Shown here: piece by piece, positions 15,978 through 24,627 of the stretch
Layout of the letters: each line of letters begins with the position of its first letter
Position numbering within the stretch: the stretch's first letter is position 1
NCBI RefSeq assembly: GCF_000014225.1
Contig: NC_008228.1
Span: 1,798,001-1,862,000, forward strand
Length of the DNA: 64,000 bases
Origin: Paraglaciecola sp. T6c
Lineage (GTDB): Bacteria; Pseudomonadota; Gammaproteobacteria; Enterobacterales; Alteromonadaceae
Reading direction: 5' to 3'
Notes under the pieces: generated by a model
Databases searched by the model: none
What the model saw: the letters and a program-made list of their open reading frames with translations, nothing else
Told to the model about the DNA's origin: nothing
Made by a program: the position numbers and the translations under genes

Positions 15978-17333
15978 TTGCCAATGACACTTTCACTCAG
16001 CAAACAGCTATTAATTGACATTGATCAAATGCCTATCAACCAGCAAGACCTTGCCCGAGCAGGGGAACATGTGCTGGATTGGTTGGCGTGTGCCAACTTA
16101 GGTAAATTGTCTGATGCGGGGCGCGCTTATCAAGGCTTACTCGCCCTCGATGAAGGCGGCAAGTGCTCAGCGGTCGGTGAGCAAAAAACGACTATGCAAA
16201 ACGCAGCCCAGCACAACGGTGCCCTAGGTAATGTGCTGGAAATGGACGATATTCATCGCAGCTCAATATTGCATCCTGGGCCGGTCATTATCCCGGCGGC
16301 GTTGGCGGTTGCTGAGCAAATGGATTGCACACTGGAGTCTTTTTTAACGGCCATCATTAAGGGTTATGAGCTAACCATTCGCCTAGGCGAAGCCATTGGG
16401 CGTAGCCATTACCGTTATTTTCATAATACAGCCACCTGCGGTGCGCTTGGCGCCGCGCTTGCGTCGTCTACGATACTTAAATTATCTCAGCAACAAGCAC
16501 TTTGGGCGATAGGCAATGCGGGCAGTTCTACGGGCGGCTTGTGGCAAATGCGCAATGAGAAGGTCCTCACTAAGCAGTGGCATAATGCACAGGCGTGCCA
16601 CTCAGGTGTGATGGCGGCGTTTATGGCTAAGCAAAACTTATCTGGTCCTGAATATATTCTTGAAGGCCCTCAGGGGATTTTCAACGCGCTGTCTGATGAT
16701 GCGTCACCTAAGCGAATTCTCGCTAAGCAATCACGTTGGCGGATATACGATTGCAGCTTTAAGCCTTGGCCGGCGTGTCGCCATGCTCATGGTGCGATGG
16801 ACGTACTGCTGGAAATACTGAAAGAAGGCGCAATCGATATAAACGATATCGAGCGCGTTGATGTGGGGGTTTATCAAGACGCGCAAGTGTTTTGTGACCG
16901 GTTAACCCCACAAACCAGCCTGCAAGCAAAATTCAGCATCCAACACGCCTTGGCCGCTATTTTACTCTGGGGAGAACCTCAACTTGAGCATTACACGCAA
17001 ACAGCCTTTGAAGACAAACAATGCAGTATGCTGCGCGGGCTTATCAACGTGCGCGTGGATCAGCATATAGAATCGGCGTATCCCCAACATTTTGGCGCTA
17101 AGTGCACAGTGGCTTTCAAAAATGGCCAGCAGATTGTGCGCAGTCAGCAAGATACGTTAGGTGACCCCGAAAAGCCTTTGAGTCAAACCCAACGTCATAA
17201 AAAAGCGCATATGCTGCTTAGCCATTCTGGTATGACAGAGGACAACATTGCTAAGTTATGCACATTCGATTGGTCACAATCTGCGCCAATTTCCAGTCTT
17301 ACCGCGCTGCTGCGCCCATTACAGAGTCTTTAG
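15978..17333 (+). CDS. MmgE/PrpD family protein (copy 1)
   Basis: 451 residues if started at TTG 15978; ATG 15984 gives 449. An AGGA at 15963-15966 is 11 bp from the TTG and 17 bp from the ATG, so the TTG is slightly favoured. Family features include GNVLEMDDIHRSSILHPG (conserved Asp-Asp and His-Pro), GYELTIRLGEAIGRSHYR, FHNTATCGALGAA and KPWPACRHAHGAMD. Members include 2-methylcitrate dehydratase, cis-aconitate decarboxylase and imino-acid epimerase. The true reaction here is unknown. It is the first gene of the four-gene operon 15978-21581. Confidence 0.85.
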   Translation: MPMTLSLSKQLLIDIDQMPINQQDLARAGEHVLDWLACANLGKLSDAGRAYQGLLALDEGGKCSAVGEQKTTMQNAAQHNGALGNVLEMDDIHRSSILHPGPVIIPAALAVAEQMDCTLESFLTAIIKGYELTIRLGEAIGRSHYRYFHNTATCGALGAALASSTILKLSQQQALWAIGNAGSSTGGLWQMRNEKVLTKQWHNAQACHSGVMAAFMAKQNLSGPEYILEGPQGIFNALSDDASPKRILAKQSRWRIYDCSFKPWPACRHAHGAMDVLLEILKEGAIDINDIERVDVGVYQDAQVFCDRLTPQTSLQAKFSIQHALAAILLWGEPQLEHYTQTAFEDKQCSMLRGLINVRVDQHIESAYPQHFGAKCTVAFKNGQQIVRSQQDTLGDPEKPLSQTQRHKKAHMLLSHSGMTEDNIAKLCTFDWSQSAPISSLTALLRPLQSL

Positions 17334-17336
17334 TCT

Positions 17337-18755
17337 ATGAGCGATACGCCTGTTAATCCTCTTCCTATGAGCACCGCGTCTATAGAAAATGCTCCTGATG
17401 CCATTGAATTATTATTGCAACATATTGAAAGCACGGGCTTTGAAGACTTGCCTGCGTCAACTGTCAACGCGGCGAAGACCTTTATTTTGGACTCCATCGG
17501 AGTTGGGTTAAGTGGCTCGCGAGTGGAAAATGTCGCGAAGATAAAACAAGCGGTGAGCCAGTGGGGGCAGGGGCATCAAGCACAAGTGTGGGCCACAGGC
17601 GAATGGCTACCTGCGGTGTCAGCTGCAGCCGTAAATGGCTATCAAATTCATAATCAAGAATGGGACTGCGTGCATGAGCCGGCGGTAGTTCACCCAATGG
17701 CGGTGATTTTGTCATCACTGGTGGCGTATGCCCAGCAACATAATTTGTCTGGTAAGCAACTGATTTTAGGCGTGGTTATAGCGGTCGATGTGGCCACATT
17801 AATCGGTGAGTGTGTCACCTCGAGCTTGAAGTTTTTTCGCCCGTCGATTTGCGGCTGCTTAGGCGCCGCAGCTAGCATGAGTGCCATGCTGGGTATGAAA
17901 GGCGAAGCACTGCAAAACGCCCTTGGCATAGCGTACAGCCAAATGAGCGGCACCATGCAATCTCATGTGGAAGGCTCGCCTATGTTGGCTATGCAAATAG
18001 GAATCAATGCTTCAGCCGCTATTCGCGCAGTAGATATGGCGCAAGCAGGGTTTGCCGGCCCTAAAGATATTTTGCAAGGCCCCTATGGTTACTTTCGTTT
18101 ATTCGAAGACAGTTTTGATATCCAGCCTCTGGTGCAAAAACTTGGCCGCGAGTATCAAATAGAGCGTGTCAGTCATAAACCTTTCCCTACTGGGCGCGCC
18201 GGCCACGGCACCATTGATGGCTTGCAACAACTGCAAAAACAGCATGGTTTTTCAGCGCAAGATGTTGCCCGCGTTGATGTATACGGTACGCCTTTGATCA
18301 ACAAATTAGTCGGTCGGCCCATAAAAGAGGGGATGGACGCAAGCTACGCCAAATTGTGTAACGGCTATATTGCCGCCAGCGCATTACTCACCGGTGACAT
18401 TGGGGTAGTCGATTTTGAAGCTGAGTGTTTACAAAATGCAGAGCGTTTAGCGCTAGGCAGTAAAGTATATACCCACTTAAATGCTGTTAGTGACCCAAAT
18501 GCGTTAGCGCCTGTCAGTGTGTCAGTAACCTTAAATTCAGGGGTAAAGCACAGTGTTGAATTGCAACACGTATTGGGCAGCCCGCAAAATCCTCTGGGCC
18601 GTGAGGTGCAATTAATTAAATTTAGCGCCGCTTGCAACAGCGCCATTGTGCCTTTTAACGATGCTGATATTGGCTTTTTGATAAAACGCATAGACCAACT
18701 CGAGCAGATCACGAATATTAATAACTTAGTTGAAGCACTCGTCAGTAATAGGTAA
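17337..18755 (+). CDS. MmgE/PrpD family protein (copy 2)
   Basis: 472 residues; ATG three bases after the stop of copy 1. It shares the family landmarks (LDSIGVGLSGS, GYQIHNQEWDCVHEPAVVHPM, GCLGAAASMSAMLGM, SHKPFPTGRAGHGTIDG) but is clearly diverged from copy 1: the acidic pair before the conserved His-Pro is replaced by an E-W-D-C-V-H arrangement. Tandem unequal copies suggest two successive steps or a heteromeric lyase. Cytoplasmic. Confidence 0.83.
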   Translation: MSDTPVNPLPMSTASIENAPDAIELLLQHIESTGFEDLPASTVNAAKTFILDSIGVGLSGSRVENVAKIKQAVSQWGQGHQAQVWATGEWLPAVSAAAVNGYQIHNQEWDCVHEPAVVHPMAVILSSLVAYAQQHNLSGKQLILGVVIAVDVATLIGECVTSSLKFFRPSICGCLGAAASMSAMLGMKGEALQNALGIAYSQMSGTMQSHVEGSPMLAMQIGINASAAIRAVDMAQAGFAGPKDILQGPYGYFRLFEDSFDIQPLVQKLGREYQIERVSHKPFPTGRAGHGTIDGLQQLQKQHGFSAQDVARVDVYGTPLINKLVGRPIKEGMDASYAKLCNGYIAASALLTGDIGVVDFEAECLQNAERLALGSKVYTHLNAVSDPNALAPVSVSVTLNSGVKHSVELQHVLGSPQNPLGREVQLIKFSAACNSAIVPFNDADIGFLIKRIDQLEQITNINNLVEALVSNR

Positions 18756-18759
18756 TGAA

Positions 18760-20235
18760 ATGAATAATATGGTTGATACCGCACCAAGCACAGAAAACAA
18801 AGCCCCTAGTCGTTCTTCAGGGAAGATAAAAAAGGCCACATACCCAACCTATTTCGAATCATTCGATTACAACCAAATGCTGCGTGATTACCCATTGGGG
18901 GATGGCGTATTTGAGCAATTTGAAGGGATGAGTAAAAGCGCGCTCAAAGCACTGCAGAACGAGCGTTTTATGCACGTGGTGAAACGCGCCTGGGAGATCC
19001 CTTTCTATCAGCGCATTTGGGGCAATGCTGGCGTTAAACCAGAGGATATTCAAAGCCTTGATGATATTGAAAAGCTGCCGCTTATTTCAAAGTCAGACAT
19101 CATGGACAGTGTGGAGCAGTACCCCCCGATTGGTGATTTTCATGGGCTTGATGGCATACCGCCTGAGCAGCGCCCACCTTTGGTATTTCATACCACGAGC
19201 GGTACTACAGGTACGCCGCAACCTTTGTTGTTCGGGCCTAAAAGTCGAGAAATACAGTCTTTGTTAGTGGCGCGCTCGTACCGTTTTATGGGGTTAAAAC
19301 CCGCAGCTACGATTCAATCTTGCTACGGTCACGGCATGATCAACGGCGGTCACTACATTCGCGAAGCCGTCACTAAATACACTAACTCAATGTTTCTATC
19401 AGCTGGCACTGGGGTTGAAACACGCTCGGTACAACAAGTTAATTTAATGAAAACCTTTGGCGTAAACGTGCTGGTTGGGTTTGTTGATTATATAAAGCGC
19501 CTAGCAGATGTGGCCAAAGAAGAAGGCTTAATTCCTGGCAAAGACATTAAAATCGATATGATCATTGGTCATTTAGGCATGGAAAGCCGCGAGAGCATCG
19601 CTAAAACCTGGGGTAACCCTGAGCTATTCGATTGGTATGGGGTAGGTGACACAGGCACTATCGCCGCAGAGGGACCTGATCACAGCGGCATGTACGTGTG
19701 GGAAGATGCCCAGTACTTAGAACTGCTTGATACCGATAGCAACGAGCCGGTAGCGCCCGGTGAAACCGGCAACATGGTGGTAACGTGCCTTTATAAAGAC
19801 GATGTGTATCCAATTATCCGCTTTAACACCCACGACATCACCCAAGAAGTGGTAGGTGAAAATAGCCTCAATCTGCCGTTTAAGCGCATCAAAGGTTTTA
19901 TGGGTCGCTCTGACAATATGGTCAAGCTGCGTGGTATTAATATTTATCCTCAAGGCGTTGGACCAATGCTTGACGAGCGAGTTGAGTTTCTGGGGGAATT
20001 CATTTGCGAAGCTGTTCGCGATGCGAGCGGACGTGACGAGATGATTGTCACCGCTGAAGTGTCAACTCCCCTTGGTGAGCGAGATGCCTTGCTGCCTGCC
20101 TATGCTGATTTGCTGAAGCGTAAAATAGGCATTGAAGTGAAAGTGGCCTTGGTGGGGGAAGGGGAGCTGACCCCATTAACTCAAGTAGATATAAGACAGA
20201 AACCTATACGTTTAATCGACAGCAGGTTTAAGTAA
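18760..20235 (+). CDS. PaaK-like acyl-CoA ligase (AMP-binding family)
   Basis: 491 residues from the ATG at 18760, 4 bp after the previous stop. An in-frame TTG at 18730 would overlap that gene and is less likely. Motifs: HTTSGTTGTPQPLLFG (ATP-binding loop), YGVGDTG, IIRFNTHDI (ribose-binding Asp), GRSDNMVKLRGINIYPQGV (hinge), and a C-terminal Lys region. This is the layout of phenylacetate-CoA ligase-type enzymes, which activate a carboxylate to a CoA thioester through an acyl-adenylate. The substrate is unknown. It overlaps the amidase gene by one base. Confidence 0.85.
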   Translation: MNNMVDTAPSTENKAPSRSSGKIKKATYPTYFESFDYNQMLRDYPLGDGVFEQFEGMSKSALKALQNERFMHVVKRAWEIPFYQRIWGNAGVKPEDIQSLDDIEKLPLISKSDIMDSVEQYPPIGDFHGLDGIPPEQRPPLVFHTTSGTTGTPQPLLFGPKSREIQSLLVARSYRFMGLKPAATIQSCYGHGMINGGHYIREAVTKYTNSMFLSAGTGVETRSVQQVNLMKTFGVNVLVGFVDYIKRLADVAKEEGLIPGKDIKIDMIIGHLGMESRESIAKTWGNPELFDWYGVGDTGTIAAEGPDHSGMYVWEDAQYLELLDTDSNEPVAPGETGNMVVTCLYKDDVYPIIRFNTHDITQEVVGENSLNLPFKRIKGFMGRSDNMVKLRGINIYPQGVGPMLDERVEFLGEFICEAVRDASGRDEMIVTAEVSTPLGERDALLPAYADLLKRKIGIEVKVALVGEGELTPLTQVDIRQKPIRLIDSRFK

Positions 20236-21581
20236 TGGATATCGCACTGCTCAGCCAAGACGTGAGTACGCATATTGCGCTCATCAAAGATAAACAAATC
20301 TCAGCTCAAGAGTTAGCAACCGAGCAACATAGCTTCATCAAACGTGTCAATTCGTCGATAAATGCTTTTATCAGCTACGCCATGCCGAATGTTGAGCAAA
20401 GCGCTTCTTTCGATAAGTCCTTGTTTCAAGGGATTTGTATTGGCGTGAAAGACAATATTGATGTACGCGGCTTTGCTACTACAGCAGGCATGGCGACGCG
20501 AGTCGGGCGCCAAGCTAAACAAGATGCGTTTGTGGTCAGCCGTTTAAAGCAAACCGGCGTTCAGGTGATGGGCAAGCTTAATATGCACGAGGGCGCGCTT
20601 GGCGCCACCAATCAAAACGAGCATTTTGGAGATTGCCACAACCCCCATAAGCATGGCTATACCCCGGGCGGTTCATCTGGCGGTTCAGCCGCTGCGGTGG
20701 CCTCTGGTATGGTGGGATTGTCACTGGGTACTGATACCATGGGCTCGGTGCGTATTCCTGCGGCGTATTGCGGTATTTTTGGTTTCAAACCCAGTCGCGG
20801 AGCGGTGAGTAATCACGGCACTGTGACGTGCAGCCGAGTAATGGACAATATCGGCCCGCTAGCCCGCTCAGCAAAAGATTTAACCTTAGCGCTCAGTGTG
20901 ATGAAAGCCTTCGATGAGGGATGTGCGGCATCTATTGATTTCAGCGCATTTAATCGCCTGTCGTACACTGACAATAAAGTATTACTGGTACCTGAGAACT
21001 TAGAACAATTAGGCGTTGCACCAGACATCGCTGCTGACTTTGCCACTAATTTAACGGCGTTCACAGACTTAGGGTTTAGTATTCAGTATTTTGATTTTTC
21101 AGGATACGACTTTGGCGCAGCCCGCAGAGCGGGTTTGCTGCTGTGCGAAGCCGATATGCGTATTGAACACCAAGAGGATTGGGCCAACAACCAGCACAAA
21201 TTTTCAGGATATATGCGCGGCATGTTGTCCTATATCGAACGAAAATCTCCTATGGATATGATGCAGTCTGAACGGGTTCTGGATAACGCTAAAGTATTTG
21301 CGCGTCAATTGTTCAAACAAGGCTGCGCGATATTGATGCCTACTGTTTTACAACGGGCATTTGCGTTTGAAGAGCCCGTGCCAGCCAATCAAGCCGACTT
21401 AACCAGTTTTGCCAATCAAGCGGGCTTGCCGGCGGTGTCTTTACCCATGTTCAGTGATAATCCGTTACCCGCTGGAATGCAAATTGTCGGGCCTTTGGGC
21501 AGTGATAATCAACTATTGCAGTTAGCAGAGCGTTGGCAAGAACACACGCAATTTCGCTGTATCTTGCCTAGCGTGGACTAA
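20235..21581 (+). CDS. Amidase (amidase-signature family)
   Basis: 448 residues; ATG overlaps the ligase stop (TAATG). The Ser-cisSer-Lys triad is visible: Lys in GVKDNID, cis-Ser in GGSSGGSAAAVASG, nucleophile Ser in GTDTMGSVRIPA. It hydrolyses a carboxamide to acid plus ammonia. It is last in the operon. An economical reading is that the amidase makes a free acid and the preceding ligase turns that acid into a CoA thioester, so the pathway substrate probably contains an amide. Confidence 0.88.
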   Translation: MDIALLSQDVSTHIALIKDKQISAQELATEQHSFIKRVNSSINAFISYAMPNVEQSASFDKSLFQGICIGVKDNIDVRGFATTAGMATRVGRQAKQDAFVVSRLKQTGVQVMGKLNMHEGALGATNQNEHFGDCHNPHKHGYTPGGSSGGSAAAVASGMVGLSLGTDTMGSVRIPAAYCGIFGFKPSRGAVSNHGTVTCSRVMDNIGPLARSAKDLTLALSVMKAFDEGCAASIDFSAFNRLSYTDNKVLLVPENLEQLGVAPDIAADFATNLTAFTDLGFSIQYFDFSGYDFGAARRAGLLLCEADMRIEHQEDWANNQHKFSGYMRGMLSYIERKSPMDMMQSERVLDNAKVFARQLFKQGCAILMPTVLQRAFAFEEPVPANQADLTSFANQAGLPAVSLPMFSDNPLPAGMQIVGPLGSDNQLLQLAERWQEHTQFRCILPSVD

Positions 21582-21844
21582 CTGAAAGATAGGTGAAAAA
21601 CGCTCAGGTAAATGACCATCAGGAAAAAAGGGTAATCAACGATTAAGCGAATGCTTCATGCTTCAATAGATTAAATCTAACAAGTGGCAAAGCGCCACTT
21701 AAAGACATTGAATGCTTTTTTTCTGATGCGAAATTTTGACATTTAGGCGGCAAACCTATTGTGGTGATTGCCACGCTTTTCGGAAAGAGGGGATGCACGT
21801 AAAACTATATGCATAGCCCTTTTCCATTAATCAGCAACTAACGT

Positions 21845-22228
21845 CTAGGCGTAGTTATTATCCATGTCGAGTATCATTTTCCATGAGCCATCTTCCGTGC
21901 GACGATAAACTAGGACTAAGCGCCCTTCAGATTTTCCAATTTCTCCTGTGACTTTGTTTTTCACCTCACCATAAAAACGGCCAACAACAACGGCTACATC
22001 ACCAAAAACTTCTAGCTGCTCAATATCGTAACCAGACGTTATATCGGCCATTTCGATACGCGGCATATATTTATCTCTTATCGCTTGAGAGCCGACAGTG
22101 GCAGACTGGCGATTATTAACCGTTATGACCTTTGGATCACAGGTCGCAATCATACGCTCGATGTCGCCGCAGCCCAGGCCATTATTCCAAGTGCTTATGA
22201 CTTTTTTGATATCATTAATATCACTCAT
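21845..22228 (-). CDS. SnoaL/NTF2-like protein (DUF4440-like)
   Basis: 127 residues. The pattern I..V...WN.GL..GDIERMIA, D..VI.VN, DIEQLEVFGDVAVVVGRFYGEV, GRLVLVYRRTEDGSWKMILDMDNN is typical of NTF2-fold proteins (ketosteroid isomerase-like cone), often with unknown substrates. It overlaps the upstream gene by 4 bp, forming a two-gene operon divergent from a LysR regulator. It may be an isomerase or hydrolase or simply a ligand-binding protein. Confidence 0.75.
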   Translation of the reverse strand: MSDINDIKKVISTWNNGLGCGDIERMIATCDPKVITVNNRQSATVGSQAIRDKYMPRIEMADITSGYDIEQLEVFGDVAVVVGRFYGEVKNKVTGEIGKSEGRLVLVYRRTEDGSWKMILDMDNNYA

Positions 22229-22539
22229 TTGTTTTCTCCTGTGAGGGGCTGGTGCTCAGTGAAATACTGTCCAACAAGAATTTCTTCAATTTCACCTAGA
22301 AATGCTTTGGTTAGCTCACGTTTGGCAAATTGTGGTGTCACCTTTTTCGCGATTTTTTCATCAGCGAAGGTGTAAATTTCTGCAAATAGTGTTGGGCGAT
22401 CGGGGTTGATGGTGACGTAGGTTTTCCATGAATCAACACCTTCGACACTCAAAAAATCTTCCCGAGCTTTTTCTCGAATATCATTTGCACGGCCTGCGTC
22501 TTTCATTTTTAAAACAAATATTTCTGTAACTTCTGTCAT
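22225..22539 (-). CDS. ABM-like dimeric alpha-beta barrel protein
   Basis: 104 residues. Beta-alpha-beta-beta pattern: EIFVLKMKDAGRANDIREKARED, VDSWKTYVTINPDRPTLFAEIYTFADE, ending in a helix with FLGEIEEIL. It resembles antibiotic-biosynthesis-monooxygenase/REDY-like barrels, but similarity is only structural in style. It is the first gene of the operon controlled from the LysR divergent region. Function unknown. Confidence 0.6.
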   Translation of the reverse strand: MTEVTEIFVLKMKDAGRANDIREKAREDFLSVEGVDSWKTYVTINPDRPTLFAEIYTFADEKIAKKVTPQFAKRELTKAFLGEIEEILVGQYFTEHQPLTGENK

Positions 22540-22563
22540 GACATCCTCTTTGTAATTAATTAA

Positions 22564-22584
22564 AAGCGCTATTGAATAGCGCTT
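22564..22584. promoter_or_regulatory. Candidate LysR operator (9-bp inverted repeat)
   Basis: AAGCGCTAT-TGA-ATAGCGCTT is a perfect inverted repeat between the divergent starts at 22539 and 22659. Position and symmetry suit a LysR-type regulator site. Confidence 0.5.
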
Positions 22585-22594
22585 GCTTTTAAAT

Positions 22595-22608
22595 ATAAGG
22601 CGCCTTAT
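22595..22608. promoter_or_regulatory. Second palindrome in the LysR divergon
   Basis: ATAAGGCGCCTTAT is a perfect 14-bp palindrome 11 bp from the first inverted repeat. LysR tetramers usually touch two sites, a recognition and an activation site; these two may be that pair. Confidence 0.45.
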
Positions 22609-22658
22609 TGTTTATTTAAATCGTTAAATGAGTAACAGACTGTTAGGATTAATGAACA

Positions 22659-23555
22659 ATGAGAGGTGCAAACCTAAATGACATTTCGATATTCGTTGAA
22701 GTAGCTAAAGCTAATGGTTTTCGCGCAGCTGCTGCAAACCTGAATCTTGCTGCCGGCTCGGTGAGTGAAACCATACAACGACTTGAAGGAAAACTTGGCG
22801 TCCGCTTAATCGATAGAACCACACGTAAAATTGCGCTCACCAGCGCAGGGGAAAAGCTCTTTGAAAGGTCACTGCCAGCATTAAAAAATTTAGAAAGTGT
22901 TTTGGTTGATTTAAGCGATGATGAAAATATTATTTCAGGCACGTTACGCCTATCAGCCCCGCGAAGCAGCTCGCCGTTTTTCCTCGATGAGGTGATTGCT
23001 AAATACGGAAAAGCGTATCCTGCTGTGGCTGTTGCGATAATGTATGATGATAGCAAAGTTGATTTAGTGACATCAGGCATTGACGCTACGATACGCTCTC
23101 AAACTCTGCTTGAAAAAGAAACTCATGCAGTAGAAATAGGACCAAAACTAGACATGGCACTCGTCGCTTCTCCTGCTTATTTGGAAAAACATGGGCTGCC
23201 TAATAAGCCAATCGAGCTCACTAAACATGAAGGCATCCGTTTTGCGTTTGGCTCAACAGATAAGCTTGCTTCTTGGGAGTTTGTTGATGGGAAGGGCACT
23301 CCTTATTTGGTAGAGCCAAAACCTAGAATGATAGTGAATGACTTGGTTTCAATGATTAACTTTGCAAAAACGGGACTTGGTTTGGCGTATGTTTACAGAA
23401 AACCTGCGGAACCATTTATCATCTCTGGGGAGTTAGTGACACTTTTTGATGAATATGTCCGGCCGCTACCTCGATACACCATCAATTATTTAACTAAACG
23501 CCATATGCCAGCGAGACTTCGTGCGTTTATTGATATTGCTAAAACCATGTCCTGA
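22659..23555 (+). CDS. LysR-family transcriptional regulator
   Basis: 298 residues. The N-terminal winged helix (about 1-62: MRGANLNDISIFVEVAKANGF style, AAAANLNLAAGSVSETIQRLE, RLIDRTTRKIALTSAGEKL) is followed by a two-lobed effector domain (about 88-295) with VMPARLRAF-type tail features. It belongs to the CrgA/YafC-like branch by its LSAPRSSS and Y.R.. pattern. It is divergent from the ABM-like/NTF2-like operon, which it probably controls through the two palindromes in the 119-bp gap. Confidence 0.88.
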   Translation: MRGANLNDISIFVEVAKANGFRAAAANLNLAAGSVSETIQRLEGKLGVRLIDRTTRKIALTSAGEKLFERSLPALKNLESVLVDLSDDENIISGTLRLSAPRSSSPFFLDEVIAKYGKAYPAVAVAIMYDDSKVDLVTSGIDATIRSQTLLEKETHAVEIGPKLDMALVASPAYLEKHGLPNKPIELTKHEGIRFAFGSTDKLASWEFVDGKGTPYLVEPKPRMIVNDLVSMINFAKTGLGLAYVYRKPAEPFIISGELVTLFDEYVRPLPRYTINYLTKRHMPARLRAFIDIAKTMS

Positions 23556-23988
23556 ATGTGTGTTTTTTGAACATTGATTTGTAGTGACAAAAATGAATCT
23601 GATTTTAAGCAAGTGAAAACTTAAAAAGACAAAACTTAAAAAGACACCCACATTAAAGGTCGTATCAAAACTCTCTTGCTCATAGGGATAATTTTCCTCA
23701 ACTAGAGGTGATTTATTGCTAACCCTAACGATTGAGAATGATTACTGGAATATTGAGTGTTGACGGAGAATACGCAGCGTAAGGTCAACTTTTAGGCAAG
23801 GGAGTGGGCTACAGGGTATGCATGGTATGTACTGTTTGAAATTGTTTTAGGCGCGCTTTAACAACGCTTTCGCTTTGGTCCTTCCTAGCAGCTGTTAATG
23901 ATAAGTGTGGCGCTTGAAGGTATTCATCATTTGCTCCGCGCCTGCTGCGTAGTAGAAGTGTTTTTCTAAAGAGGGGATAAGAACAGCA
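23556..23988. other. 433-bp region without a recognised gene
   Basis: No supported coding frame. It contains a 15-bp tandem duplication (AAAACTTAAAAAGAC at 23616-23630 and 23631-23645). Nothing else is recognised. Confidence 0.4.
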
Positions 23989-24453
23989 TTAGCTTAAATC
24001 GCTAACCATATAAATGCAGTCTATTAGGGGCATATCAGTTGGGTATTCGCTTTGTTTGAAGCCTAACCTTTGATAAGCATGGATCGCGTTGGAATTGTCT
24101 TCAAAAACAAACAGTGAGCAGGTGTTTACCTGTAGATGCTCTTTTCCTTTTACCGTTAATTTCGCAATAAGCGTGGCCACAATGCCTTGTCCTCTTTTTA
24201 CGGGATTAACGACTAATCGTCCTAAGTGGCACCTTTTTTCACGCAAGTAATATTGACCAAATGCCAGCAACTCTCCTTGTGGTGATAACAATGAATAAGA
24301 TGAGAGCGTTGACAACTTCAAGTCTTTTTTGAAGGAGGATTCGGTAAACGGATAACGAAAGTTCGGTCCCGACCACATCGTTAGTTGCGCCTCGTTGTCA
24401 AACCAGCTCATCAATTGAACTAGGTGTACGTCACTCACTTCGGCTAATTTCAT
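23989..24453 (-). CDS. GNAT-family N-acetyltransferase
   Basis: 154 residues. Core GNAT landmarks: LGRLVVNPVKRGQGIVATLIAKL (strand 4 plus the acetyl-CoA-binding R/Q-x-x-G-x-A-like loop), LFVFEDNSNAIHAYQRLGF (motif B). It transfers an acetyl group from acetyl-CoA to an amine; the acceptor is unknown. It stands alone on the minus strand. Confidence 0.82.
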   Translation of the reverse strand: MKLAEVSDVHLVQLMSWFDNEAQLTMWSGPNFRYPFTESSFKKDLKLSTLSSYSLLSPQGELLAFGQYYLREKRCHLGRLVVNPVKRGQGIVATLIAKLTVKGKEHLQVNTCSLFVFEDNSNAIHAYQRLGFKQSEYPTDMPLIDCIYMVSDLS

Positions 24454-24627
24454 ACATTCTCTTTATAAATTAGTTATATATTCTTGATGCTCTCTTTATA
24501 TTGTTTCCTTAGTGTTTGTTGACCCACGCCTAATAGCACTCATGATTTGGCTGGCCTAGGCAACACTTAAATGGTACCCGGTCAGCCCAGCCGCTAGCAT
24601 ATTGCTAAAGGGTACTCAGTGCTTGCT

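Noticed and set aside
23616-23645. 15-bp tandem duplication as a transposon footprint
   Set aside because: AT-rich simple duplication without inverted termini; better explained by slippage.
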